This document shows positions 32,663 through 41,591 of a stretch of 64,000 nucleotides of DNA, piece after piece. Within the stretch, counting starts at the first letter, position 1, and each line of letters starts with the position of its first letter. A model generated the notes under the pieces. That model was not told where the DNA came from, searched no databases, and saw only the letters and a list, made by a program, of their open reading frames with translations. Source of the stretch: Thalassobacillus devorans (GTDB taxonomy: Bacteria > Bacillota > Bacilli > Bacillales > Halobacillaceae); NCBI RefSeq assembly GCF_011761345.1, contig NZ_JAASRY010000001.1, forward strand, positions 744,001 through 808,000, read 5' to 3'. A program made the position numbers and the translations under genes.

Positions 32663-33355
32663 TTAAATTCGCTTGAACAAAATATTATTTTCTAAATGAA
32701 TATGCTGGAATGTATCGGCTTCGAGTTCTGCCAGCCGCTTGTAAGTGATCCGGTACGAGTTACAAGCGTCCAAAGGCGGTTCAAACCCATTGGTCAGGTT
32801 ATGCATTTCTTTTAAGAGATCCCCGGCCTGGTCGTGTTCATCCTCTAATCCGCCATTCGCTTCGTGAATCCGCTGCCGCAACTCTTCACTTGGCTCTAAG
32901 TCATATTGCTTGATCAGCGGGAATACTTCCATTTCTTCTTTGATCAGATGGGACTCCAATTCGACTTTCAGATTATTATACAATCGATGTAATTCTTGCA
33001 AATGCGGTTGGTTAGCACCGTGGACCCTGTAGATTTTTGTGACAAACTGGCCTAATGCCGGCAGTTCATCATTCAAAAATGCATGATGGGTGTAAACGAT
33101 GTGATCAACGAGTTCGGTGTTGGAAACTTTGCTCCAATCCGGACCTTGATTTCCTTTTGTAATCCATTCGGAGTAATCTTCATTCAACTGGTGTAAAATC
33201 ATGTCTTCATCCATTTTCTTTTCATCGAATACTTCTCCGAGCGGACGATCTCCTCCACAGCAGAAGTCGATCCGGTTCTTTTTGAATAAGTCGCTCGCCT
33301 TCGGATATATATTTACGATCTCAGCAGGTGTGTTTTCTCTTGTAAAAGTGGTCAT
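32663..33355 (-). CDS. scdA: Iron-sulfur cluster repair di-iron protein (ScdA/YtfE/RIC)
   Basis: 230 residues. N-terminal DUF542 domain with NRIDFCCGGDRPLGEV, then a hemerythrin-like four-helix bundle with spaced H/E ligands (HAFLNDELPALG, ESHLIKEEMEVFP, EHDQAGDLL, HIHLENNILF). Repairs iron-sulfur clusters after nitrosative or oxidative stress. Minus-strand promoter candidate TTATCT-17-TATGAT; between the boxes lies ATAC-CTT-GTAT, a short inverted repeat that could be an operator. Ribosome site AAGGAGG. Confidence 0.92.
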   Translation of the reverse strand: MTTFTRENTPAEIVNIYPKASDLFKKNRIDFCCGGDRPLGEVFDEKKMDEDMILHQLNEDYSEWITKGNQGPDWSKVSNTELVDHIVYTHHAFLNDELPALGQFVTKIYRVHGANQPHLQELHRLYNNLKVELESHLIKEEMEVFPLIKQYDLEPSEELRQRIHEANGGLEDEHDQAGDLLKEMHNLTNGFEPPLDACNSYRITYKRLAELEADTFQHIHLENNILFKRI

Positions 33356-33422
33356 TTCATCAACCTCCTTAATTGGTTACCTCTATCATACAAGGTATCC
33401 ACTATGGAGATAATGATATAAA

Positions 33423-34319
33423 TCACACCCTGGCTGTGATTTTCACACGTTTACGACTTTTTGAAATGACGACTACCGCAGAAATGATAGCAAGCATGCC
33501 AGCCATTTGCCATCCATTAAAAGCATCATCAAAAACAGTAATACCGATAATGATAGCCACTACCGGTTCGATGGTGCTCAATATGGAGGCTTTCGATGCT
33601 TCCATTTCAAATAATCCGAGTGTGTAGGAGATATAGGCAACAGCTGTCGGCAACAGCCCAAGTCCGATGCCTAGCATGAGCGGACCGGGAGACAACAGCG
33701 TCACCAATTTTTCCTGATATGGAAAAAATGGAAGCAAAGCTGCCGTCGCCGTAATGAATGTATAAAAGGTGATGGTCAGGCTGTCATATTTTACAAAAGC
33801 GAATTTGCTGAAAATGCTATATAAAGCATAGCCGAAGCCGGATCCGATCCCGAGTAAAATACCGGCAGTAGATAAACTTGCATCCGGTGCTGGGAAGGCA
33901 CCAACCGCAAAAGCAGCACCGACCAGTGTCAACCCAAGGGCCAGCCCTTTTTTAGCCGTGTACGGCTCTTTAAATAGAATAATAGATAGAATCATGACAA
34001 AAGCGGGGCCAGTATATAAGAGGGCAGTGGCAATCGGGATATTGGTTTCAGCCATACTGGCAAACAGGCAATAGTTGAAGAACACGATACTCCCGATTCC
34101 GGTGCCTAAAAAATACCGGATATCTTTCCAGTTTTTCAGTTTCATCTGTTTACGATACCGGAGCAGCATGTAGCCAAGGAGAAATACGCTGGCGAAAAAA
34201 ACCCGGATCGTCACAATTTCCATAGGGGTAAAGCCTGCTTGTTCCAGCAGTTTTACATACAACCCGATCGTTCCCCAAAGCGAGGCGCCGATCAGTACGA
34301 GTAGGATAGCTTTTTTCAT
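33423..34319 (-). CDS. EamA/DMT-family transporter
   Basis: 298 residues, ten hydrophobic segments in two EamA repeats (GASLWGTIGLYVK at the start of repeat 1, LGIGSGFGYALYSIFSK at the start of repeat 2). Drug/metabolite transporter superfamily; substrate unknown. Upstream of scdA on the same strand with a 67-base gap, but scdA seems to have its own promoter. Confidence 0.88.
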   Translation of the reverse strand: MKKAILLVLIGASLWGTIGLYVKLLEQAGFTPMEIVTIRVFFASVFLLGYMLLRYRKQMKLKNWKDIRYFLGTGIGSIVFFNYCLFASMAETNIPIATALLYTGPAFVMILSIILFKEPYTAKKGLALGLTLVGAAFAVGAFPAPDASLSTAGILLGIGSGFGYALYSIFSKFAFVKYDSLTITFYTFITATAALLPFFPYQEKLVTLLSPGPLMLGIGLGLLPTAVAYISYTLGLFEMEASKASILSTIEPVVAIIIGITVFDDAFNGWQMAGMLAIISAVVVISKSRKRVKITARV

Positions 34320-34454
34320 TGAAATTCCTCCTGATGAACGAATTATATCAGAAGTAAAAGCAGACCGGCTATCATTCTTTCAGATTTCTTTAATGGGTTT
34401 AAAATCTCGCAGTCCTGACCACACTGGTGGTGAATGGAAAGGGGACGTGATGAA

Positions 34455-34859
34455 ATGAAAGACTGGTTTAATTGGAGCATTATAAGTAAGTGGCTGGAAT
34501 TCGATCTCGACACTTTTGCAATCCTTGGAATCGATCCGACTTATATACATTTTCTCCTGCCATTTATGTTACTGGCTGCCGGAGTCTGGTTATTCGAACC
34601 GGTTACACTATGGCTCATGCACGCTAACTGGAAGCGGCTGCTTACTTTTATAGTGATCAGCCTGGCGGTAACCAATTTGTTGATCAGTATTCAGTTGTAC
34701 CGGGTGGTGAAATTGAATGGAAGTATCGCGGAGGAAGCGTTGGCCGTGCAGCTGCTCGCAGTCGTGGTATTTGGGGTATGTTATACGCTGTATGGAATCC
34801 TCAGGCAGGTGTTCCGCTTTTTCAGAAAATCATCAAAGCCCGCCGTCAAGCGATGGTGA
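34455..34859 (+). CDS. Hypothetical membrane protein
   Basis: 134 residues with three hydrophobic segments and a basic tail (FRKSSKPAVKRW). No family recognised. ATG at 34455 chosen because GAAAGGGGA lies upstream. Ends in its own terminator. Confidence 0.65.
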   Translation: MKDWFNWSIISKWLEFDLDTFAILGIDPTYIHFLLPFMLLAAGVWLFEPVTLWLMHANWKRLLTFIVISLAVTNLLISIQLYRVVKLNGSIAEEALAVQLLAVVVFGVCYTLYGILRQVFRFFRKSSKPAVKRW

Positions 34860-34866
34860 AAATTTG

Positions 34867-34897
34867 ACCTGTTGCCAAAAAGGCAGCAGGTTTTTTT
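34867..34897 (+). terminator. Terminator after the hypothetical membrane protein
   Basis: ACCTGTTGCC pairs with GGCAGCAGGT, T7 follows. Confidence 0.9.
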
Positions 34898-35119
34898 CAT
34901 GTTTTAAAAGAGAGGAGCCGCAAATAAACTGCCGAAGCATGCAAAAAATATTTTCCCCTTATCCTGAACAATCTGTGATGTATGTCATAGAGGAAGGTAC
35001 AGTTGTTTGCTAGTATCAAGGTGGAAAATGAATTTTCTGTCATCATCTAATCTGAATGGATAGAATTCATCCCCGTTATCTGTCTTGCTATTGGGAACAT
35101 TCGCCTGTTCATCCAATTT

Positions 35120-35133
35120 TGCAAGCGCTGACA
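35120..35133. promoter_or_regulatory. cre-like site upstream of fixABCX
   Basis: TGCAAGCGCTGACA differs from the CcpA consensus TGWAANCGNTNWCA at one position. It overlaps a weak -35 (CTGACA, 19 bases before TACTAT), which would suit repression by CcpA. The 370-base gap holds nothing else I can identify. Confidence 0.5.
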
Positions 35134-35229
35134 AATGATTGGCAGGAAATTTTACTATCAGGCTTTGCGCCCCCTTGTTGATTAGGGAATGGGAACAAGG
35201 CCGTTTAAAAGAAAGGAGGTTGATATTGT

Positions 35230-36054
35230 ATGCACATTGTTGTTTGTGTCAAACAGGTGCCAGATACGAAAGTCATTAAGATCAATCCGAAAACGAATAC
35301 ACTGGACCGGCGAGGCGTCCCCTCAATCATGAATCCTTATGATGCTCATGCGGTACAGGAGGCAGTACGTCTGAAGCGCGAGTACGGCGGCAAAGTATCT
35401 GTGTTATCGATGGGACCACCCCAGGCCGAGGCAGTTATCAAAAAAAGCATCGAAATCGGTGCTGATGAAGGTTATTTGATCTCCGACAGGGCATTTGCAG
35501 GAGCCGACACATTAGCCACCAGTTATGCCCTGACAAAAGCGCTCGAAAAAATAAGCTCAGCATCCCCGATCGATATGATTTTCTGCGGAAAACATGCGAT
35601 TGACGGAGATACCGGGCAGGTAGGACCCGGCATTGCCAGCAGGCTCGATATCCCGCCAGTAACAAACATCACTTCCATCACAAAAGTCACCAAAGACTAT
35701 GTAGAACTCCAACGTAAGCTTCAAGACGGGTATGCCCATATCCGTACCACACTTCCTTGTCTGATAACCATAGAAAAAGAAATTAACGAGATTGAATATG
35801 CACCGTTCCCGAATATGTTGAAAGCAGTCTCTTGTCAACCGGTCGTTTGGAATGTCGACCAGTTAGGAGAAGTCGACCGAAAACAACTAGGACTGAAAGG
35901 ATCGCCGACCGTAGTAGGAAAAATGTTCGCACCTCCGAAGCAGGAAGGCGGACACAGGTTGGAAGGTAGCCCCCAGGAGCAGGTGGACCAGCTGCTTCAT
36001 GTATTGCAGGAAAAACGTCACTTGTTCCATAAGAAAGGGGGAGCAGCGGTATGA
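35230..36054 (+). CDS. fixA: FixA, electron transfer flavoprotein beta subunit
   Basis: 274 residues. VVCVKQVPDTKVIKIN at the start and the ETF-beta AMP/FAD region DGDTGQVGPGIASRLDIPP. Slightly longer than housekeeping EtfB (about 257), with a C-terminal extension, as in FixA. Pairs with FixB. First gene of a four-gene operon in which every junction overlaps. Ribosome site AAAGGAGG. Confidence 0.88.
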   Translation: MHIVVCVKQVPDTKVIKINPKTNTLDRRGVPSIMNPYDAHAVQEAVRLKREYGGKVSVLSMGPPQAEAVIKKSIEIGADEGYLISDRAFAGADTLATSYALTKALEKISSASPIDMIFCGKHAIDGDTGQVGPGIASRLDIPPVTNITSITKVTKDYVELQRKLQDGYAHIRTTLPCLITIEKEINEIEYAPFPNMLKAVSCQPVVWNVDQLGEVDRKQLGLKGSPTVVGKMFAPPKQEGGHRLEGSPQEQVDQLLHVLQEKRHLFHKKGGAAV

Positions 36055-37073
36055 TAGAAGACCATCGAGGTATCTGGGTGTTTGCTGAAGTCGTCGATGG
36101 CAATATAGCAGGTGTATCGCTTGAGCTTCTCGGCGCAGGAAGAGAATTGGCAGATAAGCTGGAAACGCCGCTTGCAGCGGTACTGTTAGGACATGAAGTC
36201 CGGCATCTGACTGATCCGTTGATCCACCATGGTGCTGATGAAGTATATGTCATCGACGCACCGGTGTTAAAGGACTACAGAACCGAACCTTATTTAGCAG
36301 GAATGGGAAAATTAGCGCGCATGCACCTGCCGGAAATCATCCTCTATGGAGCTACTCCCAATGGAAAAGACATTGCATCTGCAGTCGCAACCGACTTGAA
36401 GACTGGGCTTACGGCCGATTGTACGATGCTTGATGTCGATGTGGATAAAAGGCTATTAGAGGCAAGCAGACCCGCGTTTGGCGGCAACATCATGGCGACA
36501 ATTCTTTGTAAAAAACATCGCCCGCAAATGGCCACTGTACGCCCCAAGGTGATGAAAGCATTAGAACCGGATGCTTCCAGGAAAGGAACGGTTATGGAGG
36601 AAAGTCTGGACATGAAGGAAGCGGATATCCGCACGAAGGTGCTTGAAATTGTCAAAGGACCAGGTAAGTCGGTAAACCTGGAAGATGCTGATGTCATTGT
36701 TTGCGGCGGCAAAGGGATGGGAGATGAACAAGGATTCCAGCTCATTCATCAATTTGCTGAAACAATCGGTGCCACGGTTGGCGGTACCAGGGATGCTGTC
36801 GAAGCAGGCTGGCTTTCCCATGATCACCAGGTCGGGCAGACGGGTGAGACAGTGACTCCGAAAATTTATTTCGCCATTGGAGTCTCCGGTGCGATCCAGC
36901 ATACAGTAGGGATGAAAAACTCCGAAATGATCATCGCCATTAATAAAGATCCGGAGGCTCCTATCTTTGAAGTCGCCACCTATGGGATTGTAGGAGATGC
37001 CAGGGAAATCCTGCCGGTTCTGATCCATGCTTTTGATGAGCTGCTGAAGGAAGAGGTGGTTTCCCATGCCTGA
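36051..37073 (+). CDS. fixB: FixB, electron transfer flavoprotein alpha subunit
   Basis: 340 residues. N-terminal ETF domain, then the C-terminal FAD-binding domain with [49 protein letters not shown] and [20 protein letters not shown], the full ETF-alpha signature. Overlaps fixA by four bases and fixC by eight. Confidence 0.9.
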   Translation: MIEDHRGIWVFAEVVDGNIAGVSLELLGAGRELADKLETPLAAVLLGHEVRHLTDPLIHHGADEVYVIDAPVLKDYRTEPYLAGMGKLARMHLPEIILYGATPNGKDIASAVATDLKTGLTADCTMLDVDVDKRLLEASRPAFGGNIMATILCKKHRPQMATVRPKVMKALEPDASRKGTVMEESLDMKEADIRTKVLEIVKGPGKSVNLEDADVIVCGGKGMGDEQGFQLIHQFAETIGATVGGTRDAVEAGWLSHDHQVGQTGETVTPKIYFAIGVSGAIQHTVGMKNSEMIIAINKDPEAPIFEVATYGIVGDAREILPVLIHAFDELLKEEVVSHA

Positions 37074-38361
37074 AAAATTTGACGTCATCGTCGTTGGTGC
37101 CGGCCCTGCCGGAACCAGCTGTGCCTATTTATGTGCGAAAAACGGACTGAAGGTACTCCAAATTGAACGAGGGGAATACCCTGGCGCTAAAAACGTCATG
37201 GGCGGGGTGCTGTATAAGCAGCAGTTGGAAGAAATCATTCCCGAATTCTGGAAGGAAGCCCCCATTGAACGACCGATAGTGGAGCAACGGATGTGGCTGC
37301 TCGATGAGGAATCTGCGATTACACTTGGCTATAAGGGCCAGGCATGGGCTAATGAGGAAAACTATAATAACTTTACGATATTGCGCGCCAAGTTCGATCA
37401 ATGGTTTGCAAAAAAAGCACAGGAACAAGGAGTAACCTTAATCAACGAAACGGTAGTGGATGCTTGTCTCGTCGAAGAAGGCAAAGTAATCGGGGTAAGA
37501 ACTGATCGTCCTGATGGGGATGTATATACTGATGTCGTCGTACTGGCAGACGGTGTCAATTCGCTGCTTGCCAAACAACTCGGATTCCATGAGGAAATAG
37601 AGCCTGCTCAAGTAGCATTGACGGTGATGGAAGTACTCAACCTGCCAGCGGAAACCATCAATGAGCGGTTCAACCTTGAAGATGGGCAGGGGTGTACCAT
37701 TGAAATGTTCGGTGATGCCACAAAAGGGCATCTCGGGACGGCCTTCCTGTATACAAACAAGGAAAGCCTGAATATCGGAGTGGGAACCACATTGTCGAGC
37801 CTCGTAAACAGTAAAATGAAGCCTTATGACCTTTTGGAATATGTGAAAAATCATCCGATCGTCAAACCGCTGATTAAAGGAGCAGAGGAAGCGGAATATC
37901 TCGCACATTTAATACCTGAAGGAGGGTATCACGCCATCCCGAAGCTGGTTGGAGACGGCGTGATTGTTGCCGGCGATGCCGCCCAGCTTGTCAACGGCAT
38001 TCATCGCGAAGGTTCCAATATGGCGATGAAATCCGGCAGTTTTGCTGCTGAAGCCATCTTGCTGGCGAAACAAACCGGTAAGTATACCGAAGAAGTACTG
38101 GATATCTACCGGGAAAAAGTCTACGAAAGCTTTATTGGCAAGGACTTGGAAAAGTATAAAGATGCCACGGAAACATTGGAAAACCATCCGCAATATTTGA
38201 AAGAGTATATTCCGATGCTGAACCGGGCTGCACGCACCTTCTTTACCGTGGACGGAATAAGTAAACAGGAAAAGCAAAGAGGGATTTTCAATATGTTTAT
38301 GGAACGCGGAAAAATCCGGACCGTACAGGATATGTACCGGGCATGGAAGGTGATGAAATAA
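37066..38361 (+). CDS. fixC: FixC, ETF:quinone oxidoreductase-like flavoprotein
   Basis: 431 residues. FAD motif VVGAGPAGTSCAYLCAKNG, then GAKNVMGGVLY, DGVNSLLAK and GVIVAGDAAQLVNGIHREGSN, as in FixC/EtfD. Passes electrons from the FixAB flavins to quinone; in bifurcating FixABCX the other electron goes to ferredoxin. Length agrees with FixC (about 430), shorter than mitochondrial ETF-QO. Confidence 0.9.
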   Translation: MPEKFDVIVVGAGPAGTSCAYLCAKNGLKVLQIERGEYPGAKNVMGGVLYKQQLEEIIPEFWKEAPIERPIVEQRMWLLDEESAITLGYKGQAWANEENYNNFTILRAKFDQWFAKKAQEQGVTLINETVVDACLVEEGKVIGVRTDRPDGDVYTDVVVLADGVNSLLAKQLGFHEEIEPAQVALTVMEVLNLPAETINERFNLEDGQGCTIEMFGDATKGHLGTAFLYTNKESLNIGVGTTLSSLVNSKMKPYDLLEYVKNHPIVKPLIKGAEEAEYLAHLIPEGGYHAIPKLVGDGVIVAGDAAQLVNGIHREGSNMAMKSGSFAAEAILLAKQTGKYTEEVLDIYREKVYESFIGKDLEKYKDATETLENHPQYLKEYIPMLNRAARTFFTVDGISKQEKQRGIFNMFMERGKIRTVQDMYRAWKVMK

Positions 38362-38645
38362 TGGCGAAAGCGACGATTGAAGAAAAACAGTATCTCGTCA
38401 GGTTCAGAGCGGATAAGGAATCCCATTTGAAGATTCTTGACCAGACGCTTTGCCTGGAAAAATGCCCGGATAAGCCTTGTACTTATTTTTGTCCGGGAGA
38501 AGTGTATAAGTTTGAAGGAGACCGAATTCAGGTGGGGTATGAAGGCTGTCATGAATGCGGCAGCTGCAGGATTGGCTGTCCCCACGATAATATTGAATGG
38601 AAGTACCCAAAAGGCGGGTATGGCGTCGTATTCCGACTGGCATAG
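38361..38645 (+). CDS. fixX: FixX, ferredoxin-like protein
   Basis: 94 residues with two cysteine groups (CLEKCPDKPCTYFCPG and CHECGSCRIGCPHD) as in FixX. The ATG shares one base with the fixC stop (TAATG). A longer frame starting at 38343 is inside fixC and unlikely. Delivers electrons with FixC; completes FixABCX. Confidence 0.92.
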   Translation: MAKATIEEKQYLVRFRADKESHLKILDQTLCLEKCPDKPCTYFCPGEVYKFEGDRIQVGYEGCHECGSCRIGCPHDNIEWKYPKGGYGVVFRLA

Positions 38646-38651
38646 TTAAAA

Positions 38652-38693
38652 GTGCTGCTCTTAATTTAATCATAGGAGCAGCACAACATTTTT
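38652..38693 (+). terminator. Terminator of fixABCX
   Basis: GTGCTGCTC pairs with GAGCAGCAC, then AACATTTTT. Confidence 0.8.
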
Positions 38694-38754
38694 GAGTATT
38701 AAATTCAGAAAATTCAAATTACCATTATGATTTCAGGAGAGGGGGAAGGCTGGG

Positions 38755-39075
38755 ATGAATTATGTAGAATACTATACGAGAAAAGCGATTTCGATTGGAG
38801 AAAGAGATTTGAAAGTATTAAGAAGTTTAGCGAATAGTAATGATAGGGAGACAGAGTACTGGCTGATCGTATTAAGAGGAGCCGATGCTGAAGATGTAAA
38901 AGTAAAATGGAAGGTTGCCTTAATGACAGCAAGGCGTGATAGAAATTATGACTGTCATGCCAGGCCTGTTAGTGAAAAAGACTGTACTTCTTTCCAGGCC
39001 GGTCTCGATCTTATCAAAGAGTGGGAGTACAGGTTATGGGAAGATCGCTGGTTTGAAGAAGGGCAAGCTACATGA
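38755..39075 (+). CDS. Hypothetical protein
   Basis: 106 residues, soluble, charged; rich in W and R in the last third (EWEYRLWEDRWFEEG). No family recognised. Ribosome site GGAGAGGGGGA. Monocistronic with its own terminator. Confidence 0.65.
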   Translation: MNYVEYYTRKAISIGERDLKVLRSLANSNDRETEYWLIVLRGADAEDVKVKWKVALMTARRDRNYDCHARPVSEKDCTSFQAGLDLIKEWEYRLWEDRWFEEGQAT

Positions 39076-39107
39076 ACACGTCTAAACCATAGACGTGTTT
39101 TATTTTT
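39075..39107 (+). terminator. Terminator of the hypothetical gene
   Basis: AACACGTCTA pairs with TAGACGTGTT, then TTATTTTTT. Confidence 0.88.
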
Positions 39108-39213
39108 TGCAGGAAAATCATCAAATTGGCTTCAGGCGTGGTTTTCAAATTCTTGAAACATAAACGCAGGAAGCCGATAATAGAATGGGAGAAACAGAAG
39201 GGAGCGTATATTG

Positions 39214-39420
39214 ATGGTGGAAGTGGGGAGCATTTTTGCTTTATTCCTGTTATTTGGGGTGCTGGTCTTTGTGCTGAATATTGTAACCAGCATTTGGGCT
39301 TACCGCGATTCACGGAGAAAAGGTAAAAGCCAGGAGTATGCCTTACTCATTTTAATCGGCACTTTATTTTTTCCGGTTATCGGCTTGATCATTTACTTAA
39401 TCATCCGTAATGACGTCTGA
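39214..39420 (+). CDS. Small two-span membrane protein (PLDc_N-like)
   Basis: 68 residues: one hydrophobic segment, a loop WAYRDSRRKGKSQEYALLI, and a second segment ending FPVIGLIIYLIIRND. This helix-loop-helix with a late P-V-I-G is typical of the PLD-nuclease N-terminal (PLDc_N) type, here on its own. The stop is ten bases before a repeat array and there is no hairpin terminator between. Confidence 0.65.
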   Translation: MVEVGSIFALFLLFGVLVFVLNIVTSIWAYRDSRRKGKSQEYALLILIGTLFFPVIGLIIYLIIRNDV

Positions 39421-39430
39421 TTTCTGAAAT

Positions 39431-39585
39431 TGTCTAGTAATCGGTGGTTGTGTCCAGTAAGTGTTCAGAAATGTCTAGTAAAAAATAATAAGTGTCCAAT
39501 ATTATTCAGAAACTGTCTAGTAAGTTCATAAAGATGTCCAGAAGGCTATACCTTCTGTCTAGTAAACAAGCTGCGCGTCTGGAAA
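39431..39585 (+). repeat. TGTCTAGTAA array E: eight direct repeats, ~21-bp period
   Basis: Units start at 39431, 39451, 39472, 39493, 39514, 39535, 39556 and 39576 (degenerate CGTCTGG). Cores alternate TGTCTAGTAA and TGTCCAG. Intervals 20, 21, 21, 21, 21, 21, 20. Same architecture as the TGTCTC arrays but a different core. Between convergent genes. Confidence 0.92.
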
Positions 39586-39603
39586 AATCGTATAATACAT
39601 AAC

Positions 39604-39636
39604 CAAAAGGCTGCACCCAGTTGGGTACAGCCTTTT
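39604..39636. terminator. Bidirectional terminator after array E
   Basis: AAAAGGCTG-ACCCA pairs with GGGT-CAGCCTTTT; A/T runs on both sides. Confidence 0.8.
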
Positions 39637-39654
39637 CTATTTCGGGGAGAGATT

Positions 39655-39858
39655 CTATTTGTCAACCACCTTGAACAGGTTGTCGTGCCATTGATAGGCA
39701 TGCTTGGATAGATCCTCTGGGGATTCCTTTCGTGGGGAAGCATTTTTCACGATTTCTTTTTGCTCGACTGGCAATTTTTCGTAAGCATCCCTGAGTTCAC
39801 TTGTGTATTGCATATGCCGTTTCAATTGATAGAGAAAATCATTCATTTGATCCATCAT
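39655..39858 (-). CDS. Hypothetical small soluble protein
   Basis: 67 residues from ATG 39858 after AGAGGAGGTAG. Helical: MNDFLYQLKRHMQYTSELRDAY, then EKLPVEQKEIVK. No family recognised. Near the membrane protein BI-1 gene on the same strand. Confidence 0.65.
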   Translation of the reverse strand: MMDQMNDFLYQLKRHMQYTSELRDAYEKLPVEQKEIVKNASPRKESPEDLSKHAYQWHDNLFKVVDK

Positions 39859-39939
39859 ATCTACCTCCTCTATCATCTATCTTCCTCTTATCGGAAAAAA
39901 TAAAACCTGCAGTCAGCGTAGAGCTGATTGCAGGTGGTC

Positions 39940-40677
39940 CTAGCGACTCCTTAATTTAGCAAGCAGCCGGAGCATTTCAATATATAACCAGACAAGGGTG
40001 ACCACAAGTCCAAATGCTCCATACCATTCCATGTGCTTTGGAACCCCGCGATTCGATGCACGTTCGATAAAATCAAAATCAAGTACGAGATTCAAGGCGG
40101 CAATCGCTACAATAAAAAGACTGATGCCGATCCCGAGCAGACTGGATTCATGGAGCAGGGGCACGTGCATGGATGATGTAAAGACACGAAGGACAATATC
40201 CACTAAATAGACAAGGAAAATTCCGAGGGTAGCAGCCATCACACCCATACGGAAATTCTTCGTAACCTTAATAATACGCAGTTTATAGATAATCAATAGA
40301 CCGAATAAAGTCATAATCGTAAGCAGTGCAGCCTGGACGACGATGCCTTCGTACAGACTGGCATACTGCGCTGAAATCGCTCCGATGAATAAACCTTCCA
40401 ACGCGGCGTATACTGGAGCGGTGACAGGAGCTGCTTTTGGTACAAAAGCGGTGATCAAAGCGAAAATCAACGAGCCGATGATGCCAACCCAAATATAGAT
40501 TCCGACGGGCTCACCTGCAGCATAGAGGTTCCAGGTGTAATAGGCAGTAGCCATCAAAAGGAACAGCAGAATGAATACTCGGTTGACGGTCCCCTGTAAA
40601 GTCATCGTGCGCTTACCAGTGGCAGCACGCTGTTTATTGAAAGTCCGGTCATTCAAAGTAGGATTAGCAGTTCGCAA
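39940..40677 (-). CDS. Bax inhibitor-1/YccA family membrane protein
   Basis: 245 residues with seven hydrophobic segments. N-terminal ANPTLNDRTF and GTVNRVFILLFLLMATAYYTWNL, and near the end NLVLDFDFIERASNRGVPKHMEWYGAFGLVVTLVWLY, the acidic D-F-D-F-I core of the YccA/TMBIM group; B. subtilis YetJ, a pH-gated calcium leak channel, is related. TTG start at 40677 after AGGAGGAGGG. Confidence 0.88.
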   Translation of the reverse strand: MRTANPTLNDRTFNKQRAATGKRTMTLQGTVNRVFILLFLLMATAYYTWNLYAAGEPVGIYIWVGIIGSLIFALITAFVPKAAPVTAPVYAALEGLFIGAISAQYASLYEGIVVQAALLTIMTLFGLLIIYKLRIIKVTKNFRMGVMAATLGIFLVYLVDIVLRVFTSSMHVPLLHESSLLGIGISLFIVAIAALNLVLDFDFIERASNRGVPKHMEWYGAFGLVVTLVWLYIEMLRLLAKLRSR

Positions 40678-40834
40678 GGTATCCCTCCTCCTATATCGTT
40701 AAGCTAGTCTATGTTTCTTCCTTCTTATTCTATGCCTCTCTGTTAGCTATGTAAAAGAAAACAATGTCTTACCACCATAGAAACAATCTGCGAACTAGTG
40801 AAATCCTTAATGGTTCTGTCCATAATACCGCTGC

Positions 40835-40940
40835 AGAAATACACTACGCTTTCCGCGGGCGGCTGATGAGCCTCCTCGAGCTAACGCTCTCCGGGGTCTC
40901 ATCCAGGCCTCTGCTCCCGCAGGAGTCTCCGTGTATTTCT
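40835..40940 (-). repeat. GC-rich palindromic repeat, copy R4
   Basis: Minus-sense copy of the R1 family: arms AGAAATACAC and GTGTATTTCT pair; core has CTTTCCGCGGG and GAGCCTCCTCGAGCTAA. Head-to-head with R5. Confidence 0.85.
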
Positions 40941-41054
40941 TCCGCTGATAGTGAGCTTATTGTTTTTAATTATCTTTTTTATACTGAAGCGTTCGTAATA
41001 GCACCCTAAGAGTCGAAATAATAAAACTTTCATTAGAGAATTTATAATAGCGTA

Positions 41055-41163
41055 GGCAGAATACGTAGACTCCTTGGGGAACAGCACGAGTCCGAAGACC
41101 CCACAGCGGTGGGTTTCCGCGAGGAGGCTGAGGCCGTGCCCCAGGAAAGCGAAGTGTTCTGCC
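41055..41163 (+). repeat. GC-rich palindromic repeat, copy R5
   Basis: Plus-sense copy. Arms GGCAGAATAC and GTGTTCTGCC; core GACTCC, GACCCC, GCGAGGAGGCT. More diverged than R4 and separated from it by about 115 bases. Confidence 0.8.
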
Positions 41164-41261
41164 GAAGCGGGTGAGCAGCACTCACGAAAAAAATCATTGT
41201 CTCGCAGTTTATATATATAGGGTGTTAAAGGGCGACAGTGCATTTGTAAAGGGAAAATGAA

Positions 41262-41288
41262 AAAGACCCCTGGGGAAAGGGGTCCTTT
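41262..41288 (-). terminator. Terminator of the Pmp3-like gene
   Basis: AAAGACCCC pairs with GGGGTCCTTT. Confidence 0.65.
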
Positions 41289-41303
41289 CAGAATGAATTT
41301 TGG

Positions 41304-41468
41304 TTAAACGGTGCCAAGTTCTTTATTACGTACGACTAAGACAGCGTGGATGGCACCTGGAATCCAGAAAATCGCTGTCAGAATCAAGTTGAATAAAGCT
41401 GTCATTGGTCTGCCTGCCATGAATACTGCTAAAGGCGGCAGTAGTACTGCCAGAATGTATTTTAACAT
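41304..41468 (-). CDS. YqaE/Pmp3-family small membrane protein
   Basis: 54 residues, two transmembrane spans: LLPPLAVFMAGRP and LILTAIFWIPGAIHAVLVV, the standard UPF0057 (Pmp3) pattern. The family is stress-related in plants and yeast and often salt-linked in bacteria. ATG 41468 after AAAAGGAGG. Confidence 0.9.
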   Translation of the reverse strand: MLKYILAVLLPPLAVFMAGRPMTALFNLILTAIFWIPGAIHAVLVVRNKELGTV

Positions 41469-41552
41469 AATCAAATGCCTCCTTTTAATGTATAACATAC
41501 CACTAGAAAGCAGGCATTAATCATCTCATTGAAAAATGAGTAAAATAGTTCA

Positions 41553-41586
41553 CGAAAACAGGCAGCCCCAAACCGTGGGCTGCCTG
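41553..41586 (-). terminator. Terminator of ilvA
   Basis: CAGGCAGCCC pairs with GGGCTGCCTG; TTTTC on the minus strand follows. Confidence 0.85.
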
Positions 41587-41591
41587 TACGA

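Larger units (their letters stand above)
40678..41303. other. Long non-coding region holding repeats R4 and R5
   Basis: 626 bases between BI-1 and a Pmp3-like gene. Apart from repeats R4 and R5 and a terminator at 41262-41288 (GACCCC/GGGGTC), I see no gene. Confidence 0.6.
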
